Shown here piece by piece: positions 17,071-26,155 of a DNA stretch of 64,000 bases. The DNA is from Finegoldia magna_J (GTDB lineage Bacteria > Bacillota > Clostridia > Tissierellales > Peptoniphilaceae), in the NCBI RefSeq assembly GCF_002243175.1, contig NZ_NDYF01000003.1:1-64000 (forward strand), written 5' to 3'. Below the pieces are notes generated by a model. It did not search any database, had not been told where the DNA came from, and worked only from the letters and a program-made list of their open reading frames with translations. Positions within the stretch are counted from its first letter, which is position 1, and each line of letters starts with the position of its first letter. Position numbers and translations under genes: made by a program.

Positions 17071-17113
17071 TAAAAAAGCCCATTTATCAACGTTTTGAGT
17101 TGTAATGAGCTAA
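17071..17113 (-). terminator. terminator downstream of tmRNA
   Basis: On the minus strand AGCTCATTACAAC pairs with GTTGATAAATGGGCT (one bulge, one wobble), followed by TTTTTTATTTT. It begins 13 bases after the CCA end of the tmRNA. Confidence 0.65.
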
Positions 17114-17125
17114 TTTTAAAATATA

Positions 17126-17487
17126 TGGTGGAGATGAGGAGATTCGAACTCCTGTCCAAAAATATATCCCTAAGAACTTCTCCGAGTGCAGTCAATTAAG
17201 TTTTATTCGTCGACCAAAATTTAATTGACAAAACTATGATCGATATATCCTCTTAAATAATCTCATATACCAGAGGAAAATATACGAGATGTTCCTGCTC
17301 ATTAGTTGAGATTCAAAAAGAAAACGCAGGACGATTTTCTAGTTTTTGAATCGGCCGCCGTTATTAGGCAGCTAATGCGAAGTTATTATCTTCAGCGTTT
17401 ATATTTAGTTGTCCTTTTTTTACGTTTGTAGACGAAAACGACTCGCTATTCAAACTTCAATATCCCTGTCGAAACCAAGACATCCCC
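17126..17487 (-). ncRNA. ssrA: transfer-messenger RNA (tmRNA)
   Basis: On the minus strand the 5' end is GGGGATGTCTTGGTTTCGAC and the 3' end is GATTCGAATCTCC...ACCA. GGGGATG pairs with CATCTCC to form the acceptor stem, and the TTCGAAT T-loop is present. The internal tag frame ends NAEDNNFALAA before tandem stops TAA TAA (about 17353-17358). ALAA is the usual degradation signal recognised by ClpXP. The resume codon is uncertain; the in-frame codons upstream read KKGQLNI. tmRNA with SmpB rescues stalled ribosomes. CCA is encoded. Confidence 0.95.
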
Positions 17488-17593
17488 ATATTTTTGTAAC
17501 TATATTTTACCATAAAATGTGTAATTCTTCAAATAATTGATAAATACATGAACATATTATAAAATGTAATTAATAAAATATTTGGAGGTTTTT

Positions 17594-18046
17594 ATGAAAA
17601 TAGCAATAGCAGCCGATCACGGTGGATTTGAATTAAAAGATTCAATGGTTGAATATATAAAAAGTTTGAGAAATGAAGTAGTGGATTTGGGAACAAATTC
17701 TGCTGATTCTGTTGATTATCCAGATTATGCGAAAAAAGTTTGCGAAGAAATCCAAAAAGAAAATTCTGATTTGGGAATTTTAATTTGTGGAACAGGAATT
17801 GGCATGAGCTTGGCAGCAAACAAATTTGAAGGAATAAGAGCAGCATGTGTGTCTGATGTTTACAGCGCGAAAATGAGCAGAAACCACAACAACGCAAATG
17901 TGCTTTGCATAGGAGCACGTGTAATTGGAGATGAAGTTGCCAAACTAATCATCAAAACTTTCTTGGAAAATGAATTCGAAGCTGGTCGTCATCAAAGAAG
18001 AGTTGACAAGATAATGGCTTTCGAAAAAGAAAACAAGGGATTATAA
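17594..18046 (+). CDS. rpiB: ribose-5-phosphate isomerase B
   Basis: 150 residues starting MKIAIAADHGG. A TTG 12 bases earlier is in frame but overlaps the GGAGG ribosome site (17583-17590), so ATG 17594 is the start. The family hallmarks AADHGGFELK, DYPDYA and the catalytic-cysteine segment ICGTGIGMSLAANK (about 64-77) are present, as is the RNHNNANVLCIGARV phosphate-binding stretch. It interconverts ribulose 5-phosphate and ribose 5-phosphate in the pentose phosphate pathway. It leads a tight run: polA begins one base after the stop. Confidence 0.95.
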   Translation: MKIAIAADHGGFELKDSMVEYIKSLRNEVVDLGTNSADSVDYPDYAKKVCEEIQKENSDLGILICGTGIGMSLAANKFEGIRAACVSDVYSAKMSRNHNNANVLCIGARVIGDEVAKLIIKTFLENEFEAGRHQRRVDKIMAFEKENKGL

Positions 18047-18047
18047 A

Positions 18048-20675
18048 ATGTCAAAAAAAGCTTTAATTATTGACGGTTCTTCGCTTTTATTCAGAGGTTT
18101 TTACGCTATCAGAGATTTGACTACAAAAGACGGCATTCACACTAATGGTGTGTTTGGATTTATGAATATGTATTATTCTGTTATGGGAAAAATCGAACCA
18201 GATCTTGTGGTTGTGTGTTTTGATAGAAAAGAGCCAACTTTCAGACACGAAAAATATTCTGAATACAAGGGCAATCGCCAAGAAACTCCTGAAGAGCTTA
18301 TCGTACAATTCGATATGTTAAAAGAATTGTTACAAGCTATGGGAGTTTCATACATTGATTTGAAAGGATATGAAGCAGACGACATTGCAGGAACTTTGGC
18401 AAAACAAGCTTCATCAAAAAACTACGATGTGTATTTGTTGACTGGTGACAAGGATTATCTTCAACTAATCGATGACAATACAAAAGTTGTTCTTACAAAA
18501 AGAGGAATTACTGAAACAAAAATCTATGATGTAGATGCTTTAAAGGAAGAATACGGAATTACGCCTCAACAAATGATTGATTTGAAAGGCTTGATGGGAG
18601 ATAAATCGGACAATATTCCAGGAATTGATGGAGTCGGCGAAAAGACTGCTCTTAAATACATTCAAAAATACGGAAGTATTGAGGGATTGTACGAACACGT
18701 CGATGAAATTTCTGGCAAGAAAACTAAGCAAAAAGTCATTGATGGCGAGGAAATTGCATATTTAAGTAGAGAACTTGGAACGATTAATACAGATGTTCCA
18801 AAAGATTTGATGGGATTTGTAATCGATGATTGTTCGATAAAAGAAGCTGACAATGAACATTTGATTGAAGTTCTTACAAAACTTGAATTCAATAGTTTTA
18901 TCAAAAAACTTCCAAATGAAGAATCCAATGAAAAGTTCGAATATGAAAACTTGGATGAAAATGTAGAGGAAATTAAAGCTTATATTAAAGAAAATAAAAA
19001 GTTTACTTTTGCATTGTTCAACGATGATTACTATGTGGACAATGAGCCTGTGATTTTTGCAATCTACACTGATAAGGTGTACATCACAAGAAATGTTGAC
19101 ATTGTAAAATCATTTAAGGAAGAATTTGAATCAGAAGATGTCAACAAACTTTCATTTGATATCAAACCATGTATTTATCATTTGATGCGTTATGGTATCG
19201 ACATTTCGTACAATTACGATGATGTTGTCATCATAGAATACTTGCTCGATCCATCCAAAACAAGTTATAGTATGGAAAGATCTGACCCTAAAGTCATAGG
19301 ATATGATTTCAAGCCGCTTGAAGATATTACAGGCAAAGGCAGATCCAAGAAGACTATTTTGGAATCAGACGAAAAAGAAATCGACAATTATGTTGTTAAA
19401 TACATGATGTTCACGAATAAATTATACGAAAAGATTTCAGAAATCGAAGAAGAGGATATGATGCATCTTTACAGAGATGTTGAAATTCCTTTGATAAAAG
19501 TATTATGCGATATGGAATTTACTGGAGTTTGTGTCAAGAAAGAAACTTTGGTTGAGATGGGAGAGCTTTTCGAAGATGAGATAAAATCAATCGAAGACAG
19601 CGTTGAAGAACTCATCGGCAAGAAAATCAACATCAACTCATCAAAGCAATTGGCAGAAGTGTTGTTTGAGGATTTGGAACTTCCTGTAATAAAGAAGAAC
19701 AAAACGGGTCCATCTACAGACCAAGAAGTTTTGGAAGCTTTAAGCGGTAGACACGAAATCATCGACTACATTTTAAGATACAGAACTATCGCGAAACTTA
19801 AAACAACGTATATCGACGGAATGGTGGATTTGATCAAAGAAGACGGCAAAATCCACACTACATTCCAACAAACTATCGCACAAACTGGAAGAATTAGCTC
19901 CACTAATCCTAATTTGCAAAACATTCCTATCAGAACTGAAGAAGGAAGACTTATCAGAAAAGCATTTGTTCCAAGCGAAGGAAGTGTTCTCTTGGATGCG
20001 GATTACTCTCAAATAGAGCTTAGAGTGTTGGCTGATTTGGCGAATGATGAAGTGATGATTGATGCATTCAAAAATGGTGCAGATATTCACAGAAAAACTG
20101 CCAGTGAAGTGTTCAAGGTTGATTTTGACAAGGTAACTTCACTTCAAAGATCCAACGCAAAGGCTGTAAACTTCGGTATTGTTTACGGAATTGGTGATTA
20201 TTCTTTGAGCAAAGATTTGCACATAACTAGAAAAGAAGCCAAGGAATACATCGAAAATTATTTGGACACTTACAAGGGAATCAAACAATACATGGAAGAT
20301 ATAGTTGCAATTGGCAAAGAAAAAGGCTACGTTGAAACTATTATGAAGAGAAGAAGATACATCCCTGAATTGAAATCCAAAAACTACAATGTAAGAAGTT
20401 TTGGAGAACGTGTGGCGCTTAACACGCCAATTCAAGGATCTGCAGCGGATATTATAAAAGTTGCGATGGTGAAATTCTACAATAGATTAAACGAAGAAAA
20501 ATTAAAAGCAAAGTTAATCTTGCAAGTTCACGATGAGCTTATTGTTGATTGTCCAGAAGATGAAAGAGAAAAAGTTCTAGAAATAATGAAAGATGTCATG
20601 ACACATGCTGTTGATTTGAAAGTCGATATGAAGATTGATGTTAACAGTGCAGATACTTGGTATGATGCAAAATAA
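18048..20675 (+). CDS. polA: DNA polymerase I
   Basis: 875 residues. The 5'-3' exonuclease (FEN) domain is residues 1-290 (GFYAIRDLTTKDG, GYEADDIAGTLA, LMGDKSDNIPG). The central 3'-5' exonuclease fold (about 300-470) lacks the DxE active-site motif: FTFALFNDDYY stands where DTE would be, so proofreading is probably lost, as in Bacillus and Taq enzymes. The family A polymerase domain has motif A LDADYSQIELRVLA, motif B RSNAKAVNFGIVYG and motif C QVHDELIVD. It functions in Okazaki-fragment processing and repair synthesis. It overlaps the start of coaE, so the two are translationally coupled. Confidence 0.97.
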   Translation: MSKKALIIDGSSLLFRGFYAIRDLTTKDGIHTNGVFGFMNMYYSVMGKIEPDLVVVCFDRKEPTFRHEKYSEYKGNRQETPEELIVQFDMLKELLQAMGVSYIDLKGYEADDIAGTLAKQASSKNYDVYLLTGDKDYLQLIDDNTKVVLTKRGITETKIYDVDALKEEYGITPQQMIDLKGLMGDKSDNIPGIDGVGEKTALKYIQKYGSIEGLYEHVDEISGKKTKQKVIDGEEIAYLSRELGTINTDVPKDLMGFVIDDCSIKEADNEHLIEVLTKLEFNSFIKKLPNEESNEKFEYENLDENVEEIKAYIKENKKFTFALFNDDYYVDNEPVIFAIYTDKVYITRNVDIVKSFKEEFESEDVNKLSFDIKPCIYHLMRYGIDISYNYDDVVIIEYLLDPSKTSYSMERSDPKVIGYDFKPLEDITGKGRSKKTILESDEKEIDNYVVKYMMFTNKLYEKISEIEEEDMMHLYRDVEIPLIKVLCDMEFTGVCVKKETLVEMGELFEDEIKSIEDSVEELIGKKININSSKQLAEVLFEDLELPVIKKNKTGPSTDQEVLEALSGRHEIIDYILRYRTIAKLKTTYIDGMVDLIKEDGKIHTTFQQTIAQTGRISSTNPNLQNIPIRTEEGRLIRKAFVPSEGSVLLDADYSQIELRVLADLANDEVMIDAFKNGADIHRKTASEVFKVDFDKVTSLQRSNAKAVNFGIVYGIGDYSLSKDLHITRKEAKEYIENYLDTYKGIKQYMEDIVAIGKEKGYVETIMKRRRYIPELKSKNYNVRSFGERVALNTPIQGSAADIIKVAMVKFYNRLNEEKLKAKLILQVHDELIVDCPEDEREKVLEIMKDVMTHAVDLKVDMKIDVNSADTWYDAK

Positions 20676-21270
20676 AAAAATCATCGTAGTTTGTGGCAAT
20701 ATCGCCAGCGGGAAAAGTACGGTTTGCAGAAGAATAAAAGAAAAAGGCTTTGTTGTAATAGATTTGGATGAGATTACTCACCAAATCTATGAACAAGGTA
20801 CAGAACTTTATTACAAGCTTATAGATGAGTTTGGCGAAGAAATTTTGGACGAAAATTCTGACATAGATAGGAGAAAACTTTCCAAACTTGTATTTAATTC
20901 AAAAACATTACTAAAAAAACTTGAAGAATTGACACATACTGATATAATATTAAGAGTAGTAAAAAGAATTAAGAAGGAAAAATCTGATTTGATTTTTCTG
21001 GAAATTTCTATGTATTTGGAAAGCAAAAATTTGATTGACAAATATATCGATGTCGACGAAGATTGGGTAGTTGTAGCTGATAGAAATATCAGAATTCAAA
21101 GGATTATGGATAGAAATAACTTTGACTACGATACTGCAGTTACAAGAATTAATTCTCAAATAGACTATGAGAAAAAAATTAGTGAGTTTGACGAAGTTAT
21201 TGTAAACAATACGACTGAAGCTGATCTAATACTTACGGTTGACGAACTAATAGATAGGAAAAAATTATGA
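20662..21270 (+). CDS. coaE: dephospho-CoA kinase
   Basis: About 203 residues. The P-loop GNIASGKST lies close to the N-terminus, followed by VIDLDEITHQIYEQ (substrate-binding DAD-like motif in divergent form) and RIQRIMDRN in the lid region. The start is at ATG 20662 or 20665, both inside the last codons of polA. An in-frame ATG at 20635 would add nine non-family residues and is rejected. The enzyme catalyses the last step of coenzyme A synthesis, phosphorylating the ribose 3'-OH of dephospho-CoA. polA-coaE adjacency is common in Firmicutes. The stop overlaps the next start by four bases (ATGA). Confidence 0.9.
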   Translation: MMQNKKIIVVCGNIASGKSTVCRRIKEKGFVVIDLDEITHQIYEQGTELYYKLIDEFGEEILDENSDIDRRKLSKLVFNSKTLLKKLEELTHTDIILRVVKRIKKEKSDLIFLEISMYLESKNLIDKYIDVDEDWVVVADRNIRIQRIMDRNNFDYDTAVTRINSQIDYEKKISEFDEVIVNNTTEADLILTVDELIDRKKL

Positions 21271-21908
21271 AATTTATTAAAAGATTTTTAATCACGATTA
21301 TTTCTATTATTGTGATTGTGTTTTTAGTTGGATTTGGCGTGAGCGCATATTCAACTATGACAAGACCAGTGAAATATGTCGATTTGGTTAATACATACGC
21401 AAAAGAATACAACGTGGATCCTCTTTTGGTTATGAGTGTAATTAAAGTTGAATCTAACTTTGATCCAAGTGTAAAATCAAAAGCTGGAGCTTTGGGGCTT
21501 ATGCAATTGATGCCAGACACTGCTGAAAGTATTAACAATATGAGAAATACTCACTTTACAGTGGAAGATTTGAAAAAACCTGACAAGAATATTGAAATGG
21601 GTACGGCTTATTTGTCATATTTATTGCACCATTTCAAAAATCACGATTTGGCGATTGCAGCTTATAACGGCGGAATTGGCAATGTAAAAGAATGGTTGTC
21701 GAACGAATCTTTTTCAAAAGATGGTCAAACTTTAGACGATATTCCGTCTTCTGAGACTAAATATTACGTTGTAAAAGTTGAAAACCAATACAATATTTAC
21801 AAAATTTTCTACGAAGATACTAAGCTTGAAGAAAATATGCACAAGAATTTCAAAGTTTGGGCTAAAAACTACATTAAATTAATCAAAAATATTATTAACA
21901 AATATTAA
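21267..21908 (+). CDS. membrane-anchored lytic transglycosylase (SLT domain)
   Basis: 213 residues: a single N-terminal membrane anchor (about 8-28), then a lysozyme-like goose-type SLT domain. The catalytic glutamate is in IKVESNFDP, and the family motifs GALGLMQLMPDTA and AIAAYNGGIGNV follow. It cleaves peptidoglycan glycan strands outside the membrane, forming 1,6-anhydromuramyl ends. The start overlaps the coaE stop by 4 bp. This rpiB-polA-coaE-slt unit is followed within 30 bases by tRNA-Leu. Confidence 0.92.
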   Translation: MKFIKRFLITIISIIVIVFLVGFGVSAYSTMTRPVKYVDLVNTYAKEYNVDPLLVMSVIKVESNFDPSVKSKAGALGLMQLMPDTAESINNMRNTHFTVEDLKKPDKNIEMGTAYLSYLLHHFKNHDLAIAAYNGGIGNVKEWLSNESFSKDGQTLDDIPSSETKYYVVKVENQYNIYKIFYEDTKLEENMHKNFKVWAKNYIKLIKNIINKY

Positions 21909-21935
21909 AAGACCTTTGTAAAAAAGGTCTTTATC
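21908..21935 (+). terminator. hairpin after the transglycosylase gene
   Basis: AAAGACCTT (21908-21916) pairs with AAGGTCTTT (21924-21932) around TGTAAAA. The following T run is short (TTTATC), so termination may be partial. The tRNA starts 6 bases later with no room for its own promoter. Confidence 0.55.
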
Positions 21936-21937
21936 AC

Positions 21938-22023
21938 GCAGGGGTGGTGGAATGGTAGACACGCTGTCTTGAGGGGGCAGTGGGAATAATCCCGTAAGAG
22001 TTCAAGTCTCTTTCTCTGCACCA
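21938..22023 (+). tRNA. tRNA-Leu (anticodon GAG)
   Basis: 86 nt including encoded CCA. Acceptor arms GCAGGGG and TCTCTGC pair with two wobbles. The anticodon stem CTGTC/GGCAG flanks loop TTGAGGG, with anticodon GAG at 21971-21973. A class II long variable arm (TGGGAATAATCCCG) and T-loop GTTCAAGTC are present. It decodes CUC and CUU leucine codons. Confidence 0.96.
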
Positions 22024-22051
22024 TTTTTTATTTTATTAAAGGGGTGAAAAA

Positions 22052-23380
22052 ATGAGTTTAGAAAATCTGACTTTTAAAGGCGGATTTCACATGGATGATC
22101 ATAAATCCTACACTCAAAACTGTCCTTTAGATACAAATTTTGAACCTAAAATGGTTTATATCCCATTGCATCAACACATTGGTGCGCCTTGTACACCTAC
22201 AGTAAAAGTAGGAGATGAGGTCAAAGTGGGCCAAAAAATTGGTGAATCTAAAGCGACTATTTCAGCACCTGTTCACAGTTCAGTTAGTGGAAAGGTTATG
22301 AAAATTGAGCAGATGGTATTGTCAAATGGTCAAAAAGGTGAAGTTGTAGTAATCGAATCAGACGGTTTAAACGAATTAGGATACACTGAAACTAATGATG
22401 ATTTCACACAATTATCAAAAGAAGTTATCCTAGAAAGAATAAAAGAAGCTGGTATAGTAGGTTTGGGTGGAGCAGGATTCCCTACTCACATTAAGATGAA
22501 GAAAAAACCAGATGTAAAAATCGAGGAAGTAATCTTAAACGGGGCAGAATGTGAACCTTATTTAACTAGTGACCAACTTAATATGGAATTATATCCTCAA
22601 AAGGCAATCGGTGGATTGAAAATTATCATGAAATTGATGGATTGCGACAAAGGATACATAGGGGTTGAGGATAACAAACAAAAAGCTATCGGAATTTTGA
22701 AAAATGCCTCAAAGGATGAAACAAATATTTCGATTTGCGCTGTTAAAACTAAATACCCACAAGGTGACGAAAGAAGACTTATCAATGCAATTACTGGTAA
22801 GAAGATTTCGAAGGCTCAAAGATCAAATGAAAGAGGAGTTCAAGGCTTGAATATTTCAAGTGCTATGGCGATTTACGATGCTGTAGTTCATAGGATTCCT
22901 TTGACTCATAGAATAGTTACAATGACAGGTTCAGCTATCAAAGAACCTAAGAATATTTACGTTCCAATCGGTACTAAATTCAAAGATTTAGTTGATTATT
23001 GTGACGGATTCAAAGAAACTCCATACAAGATTGTAGTTGGTGGACCTATGATGGGTGCTTGTCAATACAATTTGGATGCTCCAACTGTTAAAACAACAGG
23101 CGGAATTATTTTCATGAATGAAAAAGATGCAACTCTTGCTTCTCCAGAACCTTGTATTAAATGTGCTAAGTGCGTGGATGTATGTCCTATCGGCTTATTG
23201 CCATTGTTCTTGCAATTAAAGTCATTGAATGGTGATTTTGAAGGAGCAGAAAAAATGCATTTGAATGATTGTATAGAATGTGGTACTTGCAGCTATGTTT
23301 GTCCATCAAACAGACCATTAGTTGAAGCAATTGTACACGCAAAGACTCAATTAAAAGCACAACAAAGGAAAAGGGGATAG
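22052..23380 (+). CDS. rnfC: Rnf electron transport complex subunit C
   Basis: 442 residues. An N-terminal barrel-sandwich region (about 50-110) is followed by a GLGGAGFPTHIKM nucleotide/FMN-type motif near 145. Two C-terminal 4Fe-4S motifs are CIKCAKCVDVCP (about 370) and CIECGTCSYVCP (about 410). RnfC is the peripheral NADH-oxidising subunit that feeds electrons from or to ferredoxin through the complex, pumping Na or H ions. The start has an AAAGGGGTGAAAAA site. It is the first gene of rnfCDGEAB and starts 28 bases after tRNA-Leu. Confidence 0.96.
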   Translation: MSLENLTFKGGFHMDDHKSYTQNCPLDTNFEPKMVYIPLHQHIGAPCTPTVKVGDEVKVGQKIGESKATISAPVHSSVSGKVMKIEQMVLSNGQKGEVVVIESDGLNELGYTETNDDFTQLSKEVILERIKEAGIVGLGGAGFPTHIKMKKKPDVKIEEVILNGAECEPYLTSDQLNMELYPQKAIGGLKIIMKLMDCDKGYIGVEDNKQKAIGILKNASKDETNISICAVKTKYPQGDERRLINAITGKKISKAQRSNERGVQGLNISSAMAIYDAVVHRIPLTHRIVTMTGSAIKEPKNIYVPIGTKFKDLVDYCDGFKETPYKIVVGGPMMGACQYNLDAPTVKTTGGIIFMNEKDATLASPEPCIKCAKCVDVCPIGLLPLFLQLKSLNGDFEGAEKMHLNDCIECGTCSYVCPSNRPLVEAIVHAKTQLKAQQRKRG

Positions 23381-23383
23381 TCT

Positions 23384-24355
23384 ATGGAAAATAAAGAAAT
23401 TGTACAAAAAGAATACGACTTATCTCATTTAATCGTAGAAGCTGCTCCTCATCAAAGAAGTGCAGTATCTATTCAAAGAATTATGCTTGATGTTATCATC
23501 GCTTTAATTCCTGCTTTGATAGTGAGTGTTTACGAATTCGGAATGAGAAGTTTAGTTTTGGTATTATCAGCAGTTATAGCTTGTGTATTATCAGAATATT
23601 GTTATCAAAAAATAATGAAACAACCTTCTACAATTAGCGATTTATCAGCTGTTGTAACAGGTATGCTTTTGGCTTACAACGTTCCAGTTACTTTGCCAAT
23701 TCCGATGATTGTTATAGGATCGGTATTTTCAATCATAATTGTAAAACAATTATTTGGAGGAATTGGTTCAAACTTCATGAACCCTGCATTAGCAGGACGT
23801 GCTTTCTTGATGGCAAGTTGGGCACAAGCAATGAGTAACTACACTGCTCCACTAACACAAAAAGCAGTGGACGCTGAAAGTTATGCGACAGTTTTATCAG
23901 GTGGTCAACCAGTTGGATTTATGAATGCCATCATAGGACACATGGGTGGTACAATCGGGGAAGTAAGTGCAATAGCATTACTTATCGGTGTAGCTTATCT
24001 ATTATACAGAAGAGTAATCAATCTTAGAATTCCATTAGTTTACATCGCAACAACATTTGTTACATTACTTATTTGTGGCGTAGGAATTCAAGATGCATGC
24101 ATGAACATATTTATTGGTGGTTTAATCTTGGGTGCATTCTACATGGCTACAGATTATTCAACTAGTCCAGTTACTCCAAAAGGACAAATTATATTTGCGA
24201 TTGGTTGTGGTTTCTTTACAGCTATCATAAGACAATTTGGTAACCTTCCAGAAGGTGTATCTTATGCGATAATCTTCATGAACTGTGCAGTACCATTTAT
24301 CGATCAATATACAGTTCCAACACCAATTGGTAGAGGAGGTAAACAAGGAATATGA
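23384..24355 (+). CDS. rnfD: Rnf electron transport complex subunit D
   Basis: 323 residues of multi-spanning membrane protein of the RnfD/NqrB family. The conserved segment FGGIGSNFMNPALAGRAFL is near residue 125, and ATDYSTSPVTPKG near 255 is the region that carries a covalent FMN in the family. A short cytosolic N-terminus precedes about nine or ten helices. It forms the ion-translocating membrane core with RnfA and RnfE. It starts 3 bases after rnfC and overlaps rnfG by 4 bases. Confidence 0.95.
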   Translation: MENKEIVQKEYDLSHLIVEAAPHQRSAVSIQRIMLDVIIALIPALIVSVYEFGMRSLVLVLSAVIACVLSEYCYQKIMKQPSTISDLSAVVTGMLLAYNVPVTLPIPMIVIGSVFSIIIVKQLFGGIGSNFMNPALAGRAFLMASWAQAMSNYTAPLTQKAVDAESYATVLSGGQPVGFMNAIIGHMGGTIGEVSAIALLIGVAYLLYRRVINLRIPLVYIATTFVTLLICGVGIQDACMNIFIGGLILGAFYMATDYSTSPVTPKGQIIFAIGCGFFTAIIRQFGNLPEGVSYAIIFMNCAVPFIDQYTVPTPIGRGGKQGI

Positions 24356-24924
24356 GAAGTTCAATAAATTTAGCTATTAGATTGTTTATAATCACAGCAA
24401 TTAGTGCGGTAGTACTTGCATTTGCAAACCAAGTTACTGAACCAATAATAGAAGCTAAGAGATTAGAAAATTATCAAAAATCTTTAAAAGTAGCTTTTCC
24501 TGAAGCGGAATCTTTTAAACCACTTGATGAAGCAAAAATTAAAGATTTAAAAGCAAAAGACGAAAACTTAGATGACGTACAAGAAGCTATCAAAGGTGGA
24601 AAACCTGTAGGTCATGTATACAAAGCAATTGGAGCTGGTGGATATTCAGGAAATGTTGTTTTCGTAGTTGGTGTAGACAATGAAAACAAAATCGTTGGAT
24701 ATTCAATTCTTGAATCACAAGAAACTCCAGGAATCGGAAGTAGAATTGGAGATCCTGAATTCGTAAATTCAGTTATTGGAAAATCTATGGAAAAAGAATT
24801 ATCAGCTGTTAAAAAACCTGAAGCTGACAACGAAATTCAAGCTCTAAGTGGTGCAACATACTCCACTACAGCAGCCAAAAACGCATTGAACGTATCTCAA
24901 AAAGCTAATGCGGGATTAAAATAG
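24352..24924 (+). CDS. rnfG: Rnf electron transport complex subunit G
   Basis: 190 residues: one N-terminal membrane helix (about 7-26) and an extracytoplasmic FMN-binding domain. The flavinylation motif SGAT is in ALSGATYSTTAAKNA near residues 164-167, where the threonine would carry FMN through a phosphodiester bond. SQETPGIGSRI is the usual adjoining conserved segment. It passes electrons between the membrane subunits on the outer face. Covalent loading normally needs an ApbE flavin transferase, which is not in this window. Confidence 0.95.
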   Translation: MRSSINLAIRLFIITAISAVVLAFANQVTEPIIEAKRLENYQKSLKVAFPEAESFKPLDEAKIKDLKAKDENLDDVQEAIKGGKPVGHVYKAIGAGGYSGNVVFVVGVDNENKIVGYSILESQETPGIGSRIGDPEFVNSVIGKSMEKELSAVKKPEADNEIQALSGATYSTTAAKNALNVSQKANAGLK

Positions 24925-24934
24925 GAGGGAAATT

Positions 24935-25564
24935 ATGGAAAAAGGTAAAGCGGCTAAAGTTTTCAAAAGCAGCATTATTAAGAACAACCCAGTTTTAATC
25001 CAATTGGTAGGTTTGTGTTCTGTACTTGGTGTATCAACATCAGTAGAAAACGCAATTGGTATGGCTGCGGCGTTCACATTCGTTTTGATTTGTTCAAACA
25101 TAGTAATATCATTACTTAGAAATTTTATTCCGGATAAAGTTAGAATTCCGGCATATATCGTTGTAATCGCAACATTCGTAACATTAGTTTCAATGATGCT
25201 TCAAGCATTTGTTCCAGCACTATACAGTTCTTTGGGAGCATTCGTTCCTCTAATCGTAGTAAACTGTATAATCTTAGCTAGAGCCGAATCTTTCGCATCT
25301 AAAAATGGTGTATTCTTATCATTGTTAGATGGTATCTCAAATGGTTTGGGATATGGTGTTGTAATCGTATTGGTTGCATTCATCAGAGAGTTATTAGGTT
25401 CTGGTAAAATCTTAGGAAAACTTGTAATAGGAAATATTCCTCCAATTGGTATCATGTCAGCAGCTCCAGGAGCATTCATGGTACTTGGAATATTGTTAGC
25501 TACTTACAATTATTTCTTATCAAAACAAGAAAGAAAGAAGAACAATATGAGAGGTGAAGACTAA
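24935..25564 (+). CDS. rnfE: Rnf electron transport complex subunit E
   Basis: 209 residues, hydrophobic throughout with six predicted helices, paralogous to RnfA. The family segments NPVLIQLVGLCSVLGVS (near 20), VPLIVVNCIILARAE (near 105) and a C-terminal GAFMVLGILLA helix are present. RnfA and RnfE form an inverted pair, and their NC-type helix breaks hold a 2Fe-2S centre in the membrane. An AGGAGGGAAATT ribosome site precedes ATG 24935. The stop overlaps the rnfA start by one base. Confidence 0.95.
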   Translation: MEKGKAAKVFKSSIIKNNPVLIQLVGLCSVLGVSTSVENAIGMAAAFTFVLICSNIVISLLRNFIPDKVRIPAYIVVIATFVTLVSMMLQAFVPALYSSLGAFVPLIVVNCIILARAESFASKNGVFLSLLDGISNGLGYGVVIVLVAFIRELLGSGKILGKLVIGNIPPIGIMSAAPGAFMVLGILLATYNYFLSKQERKKNNMRGED

Positions 25565-26145
25565 TGTTAGCGAGTATATTTAAAATAATAGTTCTTTATT
25601 TATTAGTAAACAACTACGTATTTGGTCAATTCTTAGGGCTTTGTCCATTAATAGGTGTTTCTTCTAAAACAGAAACAGCTATTGGTATGGGTATGGCAGT
25701 ATTCTTCGTTATCACAATAGCGTCTGTCGTAACTTATGTTCTACAAATCCAAATACTTGAAAGATTTCACATTGAATACTTACAAACAATAGTGTTCATA
25801 CTGGTTATTGCAACATTGGTACAATTCGTAGAAATGGCATTGAAGAAAATGAGTCCAAACTTGTACTCAGCACTTGGTGTGTTCTTGCCTCTTATAACTA
25901 CAAACTGTATAGTATTGGGTGTTGCATTAGCAAACGTAAAAGAAAAATACAACTTAATTGAAACATTAGCAAGTGCTATTGGTGCTTCACTAGGTTTCAT
26001 TTTAGCGATAACTTTATTAGCTGCAATCAGAGAAAGAATCGCATTGAATAAAAATATTCCTGAAAGTTTTAAAGGTGTACCAATCGCATTTATTACTATT
26101 GGATTAATGGCGATGACATTCTTCGGATTCGGCGGATTGGTATAG
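25564..26145 (+). CDS. rnfA: Rnf electron transport complex subunit A
   Basis: 193 residues with six membrane helices, standard for RnfA. The conserved FGQFLGLCPLIGVS near residue 20 and FLPLITTNCIVLGVAL near residue 100 supply the cysteines for the intramembrane 2Fe-2S cluster shared with RnfE. It starts at the overlapping TAATG after rnfE (GAGGTGAAGACT ribosome site). Confidence 0.95.
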   Translation: MLASIFKIIVLYLLVNNYVFGQFLGLCPLIGVSSKTETAIGMGMAVFFVITIASVVTYVLQIQILERFHIEYLQTIVFILVIATLVQFVEMALKKMSPNLYSALGVFLPLITTNCIVLGVALANVKEKYNLIETLASAIGASLGFILAITLLAAIRERIALNKNIPESFKGVPIAFITIGLMAMTFFGFGGLV

Positions 26146-26155
26146 GAGGTAATAA

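Noticed and set aside
17592..17918. Minus-strand frame opposite rpiB (and many similar antisense frames opposite polA, rnf and obgE)
   Set aside because: Residue composition and lack of ribosome sites mark them as mirror images of strongly coding plus-strand genes.
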